Both the position numbers and the translations under genes were made by a program. The notes under the pieces are model-generated. The model worked only from the letters and a program-made list of their open reading frames with translations. It ran no database searches and was not told where the DNA came from. A stretch of 64,000 nt of DNA from Paenibacillus_AM sp052180255 (GTDB lineage: Bacteria > Bacillota > Bacilli > Paenibacillales > NBRC-103111), in the NCBI RefSeq assembly GCF_052180255.1, contig NZ_CP197466.1, forward strand, positions 3,658,001 to 3,722,000. The letters are read 5' to 3'. Of the stretch, positions 53,001 to 61,900 are shown one piece after another (position 1 is the stretch's first letter; each line of letters starts with the position of its first letter).

Positions 53001-55079
53001 TTATTTTTCCCAAGGCCTTGGTCTCTTATGCCTACTCATTGAATTTCCTTCTTCCCAAAGGCGTTGTGAATTTTTTTCTTCCCACTCTAACCCTTCTTGA
53101 CGATTAGCCATTTTAGTTTTTACTACTTCTGCGGCATACTTGTCATATCGTACTTCATTATTCCATCTATTAACTTGTGAGTTAGCTCTGGGTGAAGTAC
53201 CATTTTTATTCAATGGCTGTCCGCTAATTCCAGTTTTTACCCTGTCACCTGTTCCTTTTTCGTAAATCTCATAACCATGTTGTGGCTTCGTACTCACTTT
53301 GCTGTTTCCGTTGACAACACCACTTACCGTACCCTTAGCACCACTCGTAAGAACCCCAGAAGTATTGATCTTTTCCCCTTGTTGTAGGGTCGTTAGTTTT
53401 TGTTGGATATAAGGTGTATTCAATATTGTAGGATTTTTACTTTGCCACTCTCTAATCGATACTGTTGGCTTCTGCTCAACCCAAGGCTGTTGAACAACAG
53501 GTTTATTAAAATATTTCTCTTCGATATACACCGTGGTAGCTATTAAGGCAGCCTCAACCGCTGCTACAGCATACGATGTTAACGGAATCAAAGCAAATGG
53601 ATTGTAACCTGTAGGATCAGTATAAATAAGCGGATTATTCTCCGCGTAAGTGTAAAGATTCAACGACAACGGGTTATCATTCTGCCCCTCATACCTATCC
53701 TCTTGTATAAAGCGACCTATACTTGGATCATACCACCGTGCTCGAAGGTACTGCAATTCGGTTAATTCATCATAGTACTCACCGGAGTAGAAGAATATAT
53801 TATCTACTTTATTCACTAGATTATTATCTTCTGCTGGTAGAATCTTACCCCATATATCATATTTATATTCAGCTAGCTTATTACCTTGATCGTCTGTAAT
53901 CGATACAACATCGCCATGTCCATTATGCAAATAATATTGCTTACTGCCCGCTTGGTCGACTTTGGCTACTAATTGGCCTCCGCTACGAATGTAGCTATAT
54001 TGGCTTGTTTTGTCACCTTCGGTCTTTTCTTCGGCGATAATGTTCGCATCTGCATCATAATAATAGCGAGATACTCGCTTATCGCCTTCGTCTACTTGGT
54101 TCGCTTCGGTGCGTTTTATCATGAGACCTTGACCGTTATAAACGTATGCGACTTGCTTCGCTTCCCCATTGTTCTTGGCGGGTGCTTTCACTTCAATAAG
54201 TTGATCTCGGCTGTCATATTTATACTGATTCAGTGGAATCTGTGGAAGCTGATCAGATTGCAGCGTTTCACGATTACCCCGATTGTTGTACTGGTATGCT
54301 TCCTTAAACATGCTGTTCGTCTGTACACGATGAAGCGAATCATAAGTTAAAGAGGATGTAACTTGGCTGTTCTCTTTTAGCTTTGTGATATTTGCATAAT
54401 CATCGTATTCGTAGCCGTAACTGCCCAGCGCTTGTCCCACATCTGTTTTGTGTGTAACATCCGATAACATACCCTCTGTGTAGACATGGTTGGTTACGAT
54501 TTTCCCTGTGTTAAGATCGATACGGTCTAGATTGCCTGCTTTATACGTGTAGGAAGCATCCGGATTCGTCAAGTCTTGTCCGACTTTGTCCAGACGACCT
54601 GCTTGATAGGCATAGTTGGTTACTTTGCCAAAAGGATCGGTCATGCTAGTCACTTGTCCAGCGATATCATATTCATAGCTGAGCTGCTTACCATCTGGAT
54701 AGCTGATCGATTGCAGTAGTCCTAGCTTCGCTTGGCTGCCGCCTGTTGCATAATCATACTGATACTTTGTCGTACCTGTGTAGTCATTCGTTGTTATCAT
54801 ACGACCAGCTAGATCATAATCGAACGTGATCTCAGGATCGTACAATCCGATTTCTCGATTTGTTGCAGTCTTCTTCTTTAGACGATTACGGCTGTCATAT
54901 TCGTACGTGAAGGTGTTCCCTTGGCGGTCAGTTAGGGTTTTCTGGTTGCCTTCTTTATCGTATGCATGCAGCGTTTGGTTCTTATTCTCGTCTTTTTCAA
55001 TTAACAAATTTCCAGATTGATCGTACACTTTCTCAATGGAATTCCCGTCTGGATATGTTACTTGTTTGAGAAGAATCAA
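53001..55079 (-). CDS. orphan RHS cassette 3: RHS core with a GIY-YIG/URI-like toxin
   Basis: 692 codons; homology to the full-length gene begins near 55070 (Q-V-T-Y-P-D-G-N-S-I-E-K) without N-terminal parts. Core Y-L-R-A-R-W-Y-D-P-S-I-G-R-F and D-P-T-G-Y-N-P are intact. The linker to T-S-G-V-L-T-S-G-A-K is nearly identical to that of the full-length protein. The new C-terminus, H-G-Y-E-I-Y-E-K-G-T-G-D-R-V-K-T-G-I-S-G with a later W-E-E-K-N-S and K-R-P, resembles GIY-YIG/URI nuclease toxins. It appears intact. Confidence 0.85.
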   Translation of the reverse strand: MILLKQVTYPDGNSIEKVYDQSGNLLIEKDENKNQTLHAYDKEGNQKTLTDRQGNTFTYEYDSRNRLKKKTATNREIGLYDPEITFDYDLAGRMITTNDYTGTTKYQYDYATGGSQAKLGLLQSISYPDGKQLSYEYDIAGQVTSMTDPFGKVTNYAYQAGRLDKVGQDLTNPDASYTYKAGNLDRIDLNTGKIVTNHVYTEGMLSDVTHKTDVGQALGSYGYEYDDYANITKLKENSQVTSSLTYDSLHRVQTNSMFKEAYQYNNRGNRETLQSDQLPQIPLNQYKYDSRDQLIEVKAPAKNNGEAKQVAYVYNGQGLMIKRTEANQVDEGDKRVSRYYYDADANIIAEEKTEGDKTSQYSYIRSGGQLVAKVDQAGSKQYYLHNGHGDVVSITDDQGNKLAEYKYDIWGKILPAEDNNLVNKVDNIFFYSGEYYDELTELQYLRARWYDPSIGRFIQEDRYEGQNDNPLSLNLYTYAENNPLIYTDPTGYNPFALIPLTSYAVAAVEAALIATTVYIEEKYFNKPVVQQPWVEQKPTVSIREWQSKNPTILNTPYIQQKLTTLQQGEKINTSGVLTSGAKGTVSGVVNGNSKVSTKPQHGYEIYEKGTGDRVKTGISGQPLNKNGTSPRANSQVNRWNNEVRYDKYAAEVVKTKMANRQEGLEWEEKNSQRLWEEGNSMSRHKRPRPWEK

Positions 55080-55640
55080 ACCAGTCCCGAAATGACAATG
55101 CGAGTTAATTGTAGAAGTTTACCGTCACTCCATGATATTCAATAGCAACTTTATCAATAGAAAGTTGTATGTTCTCCATGCGTTTCCCCCACGGGCAAAA
55201 CTTTTAACGGATTTGCCACTTGTATTATAGAAATCAGGGAGTGGGTGGCTAGCCTTACCACATGACCTACTCTTTAACTAAACTGGTCGTCACCAGACTG
55301 TCTTTCTGCTATAACCATCGGAGCATATTGCCAGATCGTTGCGGACGATTTTTAAATTCTTCATACTCTCAATAGTCGATGTATGTCTGATAATAGTTGC
55401 GGAAGCATTTTATCTGAAAATACTGCAAGAAAACGAAGATAAGGATTTCGGCATAAAACATGGAGGTAACTAGGGATTTCAGTACAACTGAGAAGGAGAG
55501 CAATACTACAAATGGGTTATAAAATTCAAACATGTATCTGTGCGTACACAATTTTAATGGAATTTTGGTACGGGACTGATAAGGGTAAAGTTCTTTAGTC
55601 ACGTGCAATACGAGTCATTCGGCACTGGATAGGGGTAAAA
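55080..55640. other. spacer between cassettes 3 and 4 with unidentified debris
   Basis: About 560 bases. Two short leftward frames (near 55117-55179 and 55292-55357, the latter starting M-K-N-L-K-I-V-R-N-D-L) look like ends or starts of lost genes; I cannot name them. From 55424 (TGCAAGAAAACGAAGATAA) to 55640 (GTCATTCGGCACTGGATAG) it resembles the inter-cassette spacer in parts. Confidence 0.4.
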
Positions 55641-55672
55641 TAAAGACCTTGATGATCGTCGCCACCAAGGTC
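55641..55672 (-). terminator. terminator of immunity gene 2
   Basis: GACCTTG (55645-55651) pairs with CAAGGTC (55666-55672); A-rich left flank. Confidence 0.75.
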
Positions 55673-55684
55673 ACTAAACTTATA

Positions 55685-56344
55685 TTAATTAGTAGATACG
55701 TTTGTCTTAAGTCCTAAACTGGGACTTATTTTGATATAAACTACTCCCTGTTCATCTAAAAAGAAAGCCTTCCACTCATAATTCGCTTTTTGATCCAAAT
55801 AAATCGAAATTTCAACAGAACCACTTCTTATTTCTGTTAAATTATTGAATAAAACATTCCCCCATTTCGAAATTATATTCTCTAATAGGTGATGATACTT
55901 TTCTTCACTATATCCTACAGTTATTTTTTGTATCTCCTTTCTCATTGATTCTAGTTCTAATTCTTCAAAATAAATTCCACTCGATAAAAACCAATGAAAT
56001 ACAATATCTGAATGATTAACATTAGTTATATATTCTTTATCATCTTCAAAGTCATAACCAAGTTCATTCCATAATTTCACTAAGCTAAACTTGGAAAAAA
56101 TTATTTGTTTTATATCTCTATACTGCTCATTTACTGGTAATAAAATCAAATAATCTTCCATGTTTTTAATACAATACAGATACTCTACCCCTGATAAACC
56201 GAAGTTTAGCTTCAATTGAAGAATACCATCTATGGAAGTTACTAAACTATAAGCGTAACCCTCATAAATCATCTGTGAATCCACCTTTAAGGTTACTATT
56301 TTGTCTGTACCCTCTCCGGTTATTTCATAGGTTAAACCATCCAT
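55685..56344 (-). CDS. probable immunity protein of RHS cassette 4
   Basis: 219 residues, acidic, soluble, beta-rich N-terminus (M-D-G-L-T-Y-E-I-T-G-E-G). AAGGAGGG precedes the ATG, 16 bases after the toxin stop. No known family recognised; the role is inferred from location and from the shared terminator. Confidence 0.65.
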   Translation of the reverse strand: MDGLTYEITGEGTDKIVTLKVDSQMIYEGYAYSLVTSIDGILQLKLNFGLSGVEYLYCIKNMEDYLILLPVNEQYRDIKQIIFSKFSLVKLWNELGYDFEDDKEYITNVNHSDIVFHWFLSSGIYFEELELESMRKEIQKITVGYSEEKYHHLLENIISKWGNVLFNNLTEIRSGSVEISIYLDQKANYEWKAFFLDEQGVVYIKISPSLGLKTNVSTN

Positions 56345-56360
56345 TCTATCCCTCCTTAAT

Positions 56361-58028
56361 TTATGGAATTGCGTTCAATGAAGGAAGTCCATTCGCTTTT
56401 GAAAATCTCGCCCAGTCACTACTTGGAATAAATACCCTGTGGATGATTGAATTATCTGATGGTCTAACAGTCATATGGTAGACTCCATCTTTTCCGTTCA
56501 TACTTCCAGTTAATAAATATTCTGCCCTTCCATCCTCACGCAATAAAGCAGGTTTCTGTGAAAGTATTTGTTTATCAAAAGATGTAGGGAAATTATGGGC
56601 TGTAGGATCTTTTTTCATTTTATCTAATACTGACTTGCTATACGAAGGGAGATTACAACCACTTACTACATCTTCAACTATTCCTACTCCCTTTTTAACT
56701 ACTCTATTACCCATATTTGTTGCGCTTCCGATAAGCCTACCGGTGCCAAAAGTTGCTAGATTAAACCCAATTTCTCCATTTGCTGCCCAATATTCAGGTG
56801 AATTCATAGGTGCATTAGCAACAGTATAGAAAAGTTCTGTAAGCCCCATCGTCCAATAAGCAGCCGCTTTTCTTGGTGTTGAATTATATTCTTTCAGCAC
56901 CTTCCAATTATTAGATATAGACTGCGTTATACCTGATTGCACATTATTAGTTCCGTCATCATCAGAATCGAATACCATATGCCCTGTTGGGTCTGTATAT
57001 CTCAACGGATTATTTTTCGCATACGTATACAAATTCAAACTCAGCGGATTCGCTATTTCCCCTTTATACGTATCCTCGTTAATAAACCTTCCAATACTTG
57101 GATCATACCATCTTGCCCGGAGGTACTGCAATTCGGTTGTTTCGTCATAATATTCGCCAGAATAGAGGAATATGTTGTCTACTTTATTCGCTAGATTATT
57201 ACCTTCTGCTGGTAGAATCTTACCCCATATATCATATTTGTATTCAGCTAGCTTATTACCTTGATCGTCTGTAATTGATACCACATCACCATGTCCGTTA
57301 TGCAAGTAATATTGCTTACTGCCCGCTTGGTCGACTTTGGCTACTAATTGGCCTCTACTACGAATATAGCTATATTGGCTTGTTGTATCACCTTCGGTCT
57401 TTTCTTCGGCGATAATGTTCGAATCTGCATCATAATAATAGCGAGATACTCGCTTATCGCCTTCGTCTGCTTGGTTCGACTCCGTTCGTTTCACCATGAG
57501 ACCTTGACCGTTATATACGTATGCGACTTGCTTCGCTTCCCCATTGTTCTTGGCGGGTGCTTTCACTTCAATAAGTTGATCTCGACTGTCATATTTATAC
57601 TGATTCAGTGGAATCTGTGGAAGCTTATCGGATTGCAGGGTTTCACGATTACCCCGATTGTTGTACTGGTATGCTTCCTTAAACATGCTGTTCGTCTGTA
57701 CACGATGAAGCGGATCATAAGTTAAAGAGGATGTAACTTCGCTGTTCTCTTTTAGCTTTGTGATATTTGCATAATCATCGTATTCGTAGCCGTAACTGCC
57801 CTGCGCTTGTCCCACATCTGTTTTGTGTGTAACATCCGATAACATACCTTCTGTGTAGACATGGTTGGTTATGATTTTTCCTGAGTTAAGATCGATACGG
57901 TCTAGATTGCCTGCTTTATACGTGTAGGACGCATCTGGCTTCGTCAAGTCTTGTCCGACTTTGTCCAGACGACCAGCTTGATAGGCATAGTTAGTCATTT
58001 TGCCAAAAGGATCCGTCATGTGCGTCAC
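56361..58028 (-). CDS. orphan RHS cassette 4: RHS core with an unidentified toxin
   Basis: 555 codons from the first ATG; RHS homology continues upstream to about 58125 (A-T-G-G-S-Q-A-K-L-G-L-L-Q), with no start or signal peptide. Core Y-L-R-A-R-W-Y-D-P-S-I-G-R-F and D-P-T-G are intact, followed by G-H-M-V-F-D-S-D-D-D-G. The tip has H-N-F-P-T-S-F-D-K-Q-I-L and Y-L-L-T-G-S-M-N-G-K-D-G-V-Y-H-M-T-V-R-P with I-H-R-V-F-I-P, a pattern seen in small RNase-like tips, but I cannot name it. Frame appears intact. Confidence 0.83.
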   Translation of the reverse strand: MTHMTDPFGKMTNYAYQAGRLDKVGQDLTKPDASYTYKAGNLDRIDLNSGKIITNHVYTEGMLSDVTHKTDVGQAQGSYGYEYDDYANITKLKENSEVTSSLTYDPLHRVQTNSMFKEAYQYNNRGNRETLQSDKLPQIPLNQYKYDSRDQLIEVKAPAKNNGEAKQVAYVYNGQGLMVKRTESNQADEGDKRVSRYYYDADSNIIAEEKTEGDTTSQYSYIRSRGQLVAKVDQAGSKQYYLHNGHGDVVSITDDQGNKLAEYKYDIWGKILPAEGNNLANKVDNIFLYSGEYYDETTELQYLRARWYDPSIGRFINEDTYKGEIANPLSLNLYTYAKNNPLRYTDPTGHMVFDSDDDGTNNVQSGITQSISNNWKVLKEYNSTPRKAAAYWTMGLTELFYTVANAPMNSPEYWAANGEIGFNLATFGTGRLIGSATNMGNRVVKKGVGIVEDVVSGCNLPSYSKSVLDKMKKDPTAHNFPTSFDKQILSQKPALLREDGRAEYLLTGSMNGKDGVYHMTVRPSDNSIIHRVFIPSSDWARFSKANGLPSLNAIP

Positions 58029-58199
58029 TTGTCCAGCGATATCATACTCATAGCTGAGCTGCTTACCATCTGGATAGCTGATCGATTGCAGTAGTCCTAG
58101 CTTCGCTTGGCTGCCGCCTGTTGCGACAATAAAATGGTCGTGCTATCCTGACGATTTGTTGTGAAATAATATTTGTCAGATGACCTTCTCACCCTTTAT

Positions 58200-58408
58200 A
58201 GTGCAAGAAAATGAAGATAACAAAAAACAGGTTAATCATGGTGGTATCTGACCATAATCGACCTGTTATGTATCACGATAATGCGTTATTTAGGTTATAC
58301 TTTTCTAGCATTAATGTGCGTACAAAGGAAATCAAGAAATTATTGTAGCGGTAGTACATGGTTTATTGGTTGAATGATGGGTTCATTCGGCACTGGGTAG
58401 CCCCATCA
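58200..58408 (-). repeat. inter-cassette spacer repeat, copy next to the full-length gene
   Basis: Same order as 47934-48146: AGATAACAAAAAACAGGT, hairpin 58227-58266 (terminator-like, six A on the left), then TGATGGGTTCATTCGGCACTGGGTAGCC. The two copies are clearly homologous with scattered differences. Confidence 0.75.
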
Positions 58409-58415
58409 AAAAGAA

Positions 58416-58446
58416 AACCTTGAAAGGCACGTGGCCAATCAAGGTT
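58416..58446 (-). terminator. terminator of immunity gene 1
   Basis: AACCTTG (58416-58422) pairs with CAAGGTT (58440-58446); loop AAAGGCACGTGGCCAAT; A-run on the left. Confidence 0.8.
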
Positions 58447-58454
58447 TATAAAAT

Positions 58455-58961
58455 TTATTCTTCACATACTTGAATAATTTCATTAGGTACTGATTCAAAA
58501 ATCAATACCTCTGGCTTGGGATAAGGTTTCTTGGCATTATATTCTTCAAGAGTCATTAAACTTTCCCAATACAATTTAACCCAATGTTCGATACTTTCAC
58601 CTGTATCAAAATTCAGCGCTTCCTCATCAGTGTCCTTCAAATCCTCATAAAAGGCTTGATCGTAGATAGATAGAGAAATTTCTCCATCAAACACTAAGAT
58701 TTTGTTAGAAAACACAGGAAAACAAAAAGATTTAGTAAAACGACTAACAATATCTACCCCTATTGCCTTTCTAAAATCAACCCAGTCCAGAATATTAACA
58801 GGTCTAAGTTTTTCTGTCTCTTCAAGTTTTACCCTTCCACCATTACTATATCGGTTGTTTGATTTTGTCTTATAGTTTATACCGCCCGTCAAAATCTCTT
58901 CCTTGGAAACATAGTGTTCATGGTCTTCGGGTAAGTAAGAGTGATACAACAAGTTATTCAT
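58455..58961 (-). CDS. probable immunity protein of the full-length RHS toxin
   Basis: 168 residues, acidic, soluble. GGGGTG lies 6 bases before the ATG, which is 15 bases after the toxin stop. Motifs are not recognised (Y-L-P-E-D-H-E-H-Y-V-S near the start; E-H-W-V-K-L-Y-W-E-S later). It should neutralise the toxin tip of the 1,634-residue protein in the producing cell. Confidence 0.68.
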   Translation of the reverse strand: MNNLLYHSYLPEDHEHYVSKEEILTGGINYKTKSNNRYSNGGRVKLEETEKLRPVNILDWVDFRKAIGVDIVSRFTKSFCFPVFSNKILVFDGEISLSIYDQAFYEDLKDTDEEALNFDTGESIEHWVKLYWESLMTLEEYNAKKPYPKPEVLIFESVPNEIIQVCEE

Positions 58962-58976
58962 ATTTGCACCCCTAGT

Positions 58977-61900
58977 CTATTTTCTTGGAACGTAAGGAAA
59001 ATGTGAACTTCTAGTAGGGTCATTCAAGTTTTCAAACACCCTGTGACTTCCTGTTGGCGTATTAGGTGTACTGATATTACCGTCAAATTCTTTATTGTAT
59101 TTGGTTATTCTTTGGGTGTTTGGATTATTTGGATTCGGCCAGTTTGAATAGGCTTTATCAGGGTTAGTCATTGTTTCTTGTCTTAATTTTCCTACGTCAA
59201 CATCTTTTCCATATTGTGACCGATTTGGAGTCGATGTTCTACTTGGGTCAAACATGTGCTTTTCAGAGTGTGGGTTAACAAAGTCATTCGGATTACTCCC
59301 CCCACCGGGTTTAGTTGGTACAGCATTACCCTTGCTCTTAGCACCACTCGTAAGAACCCCAGAAGTATTGATCTTTTCCCCTTGTTGTGTGACCGTTAGT
59401 TTTTGTTGGATATAAGGTGTTTTCAATACTGTAGGATTTTTACTTTGCCACTCTCTAATCGATACTGTTGGCTTCTGCTCAACCCAAGGCTGTTGAACAA
59501 CAGGTTTATTAAAATATTTCTCTTCGATATACACCGTGGTAGCTATTAAGGCAGTCTCAACCGCTGCTGCAGTTAACCTTGCTAACGAAAAAATAACAGC
59601 TGGATTGTAACCTGTAGGATCAGTATAACTAAGCGGATTATTCTCGACATACGTATACAAATTCAAACTCTGCGGATTATCATTCTGCCCCTCATACGTA
59701 TCCTCTTGGATAAAGCGACCTACACTTGGATCATACCACCGTGCTCGGAGGTATTGCAATTCGGTTGTTTCGTCGTAATATTCGCCAGAATAGAAGAATA
59801 TGTTGTCTACTTTATTCGTTAGATTATTACCATCTACTGGTAGAATCTTACCCCATATATCATATTTGTATTCAGCTAGTTTATTACCTTGATCGTCTGT
59901 AATCGATACGACATCGCCATGTCCGTTATGCAAGTAATATTGCTTAATACCTGCTTGATCAACTTTGGCTACTAATTGGCCTCCGCTACGAATGTAGCTG
60001 TATTGGCTTGTTGTATCACCTTCGGTCTTTTCTTCGGCGATTATGTTCGCATCTGCATCATAATAATAGCGAGATACTCGCTTATCGCCTTCGTCTACTT
60101 GGTTCGACTCAGTTCGTTTCACCATGAGACCTTGACCGTTATAAACGTATGCGACTTGCTTCGCTTCCCCATTGTTCTTGGCAGGTGCTTTCACTTCAAT
60201 AAGTTGATCTCGACTGTCATACTTGTACTGATTTAGTGGGACCTGTGGAAGCTGATCGGATTGCAGTGTTTCACGATTACCTCGGTTGTTGTACTGGTAC
60301 GCTTCCTTAAACATGCTGTTCGTCTGTACACGATGAAGCGGATCATAAGTTAAAGAGGATGTAACTTGGTTGTCCTCTTTTAGCTTTGTGATATTCGCAT
60401 AATCATCGTATTCATAGCCATAACTGCCCAGCGATTGTCCCACATCTGTTTTGTGTGTAACATCCGATAACATGCCTTCTGTATAGACATGGTTGGTTAC
60501 GATTTTTCCTGTGTTAAGATCGATACGGTCTAGATTGCCTGCTTTATACGTGTAGGAAGCATCCGGTTTCGTCAAGTCTTGTCCGACTTTGTCTAGACGC
60601 CCTGCTTGATACTCATAGTTAGTTACTTTGCCAAAAGGATCGGTCATGCGCGTCACTTGTCCAGCTTTATCATACTCATAGCTGAGCTGCTTATCATCTG
60701 GATAGCTGATCGATTTCAATAACCCTAGCTTCGCTTGGCTGCCGCCTGCTGCATAATCATACTGATACTTTGTCGTACCTGTGTAATCATTCATTGTTAT
60801 CATACGACCAGCTAGATCATAATCGAACGTGATCTCAGGATCGTACAATCCGATTTCTCGATTGGTTGCAGTCTTCTTCTTTAGACGATTGCGGCTGTCA
60901 TATTCGTAAGTGAAGGTGTTCCCTTTGCGGTCAGTTAGGGTTTTCTCATTACCTTCATTATCGTATGCATGTAGCGTTTGGTTCTTATTCTCATCCTTTT
61001 CAATTAACAAATTTCCAGATTGATCGTACACTTTCTCAATGAAATTCCCATCTGGATATGTTACTTGTTTAAGCAGATTGGTTTTCGTATATTTATAAGC
61101 TGTTTTCTCATTATTCGGTGTTGTAATTGCAGTTAGTCTACCTAGTGCATCATATTCCTGCGTTGTTTTGTTATACGATTCTTCAACGAACGCGTAGTGT
61201 TCACGCGACTCTAGCATACGTCCTTCAAAGTCATAGATGTACTTGGTCGGCAGCTTCTGCTTCTCGCCACTATTACCCCAGAACTCTTGTGAACGCAGAA
61301 CTTCACCTTGAAGACCATATGTCTCCTTGAACAATCGACTATCTGTCGCTCGAATCGTTCGCGTATTTGCAATGGAATTGTAGGCAATGATCATATTATC
61401 TTGGGTTGGATACGTCGTTTGAACGAGACGATTGGACTCATCATAAAAGTGATGTGTGAGATTCCCTACAGCATCTTCTTCACGTACAACCCGACCGCTG
61501 TTATCATAGATGTAGTCCATCTTGCCATTATTATTATCACCATACACTTGTCTCTTCCATCCATACACATTGAATGTATGTGTGGTTTGTACATTCGTTT
61601 CATCCGTATAGATAATCTTGTTGTTCACGTCGTCATAAGCTGCTGTAGAGGTAGATTTATCTGGATTCGTCACTTTAGTAAGACGACCTAATTTATCATA
61701 CGTGTAGTTAGTTGTCTGACCGTTACCGTCTTTGACCCAATTAAGCAATCCGGTGCTTCGGTCATAGTCCATATAACGATACACTTTCTCCGACTTGAAC
61801 GTAGGGTCCATCATATCGTTGGTTTGCTTCGTCATTAAAGCATGATAAGTGGCATCATACTCATAATCTTCAAAGATCTTACCACCATCACTCGTCGTTG

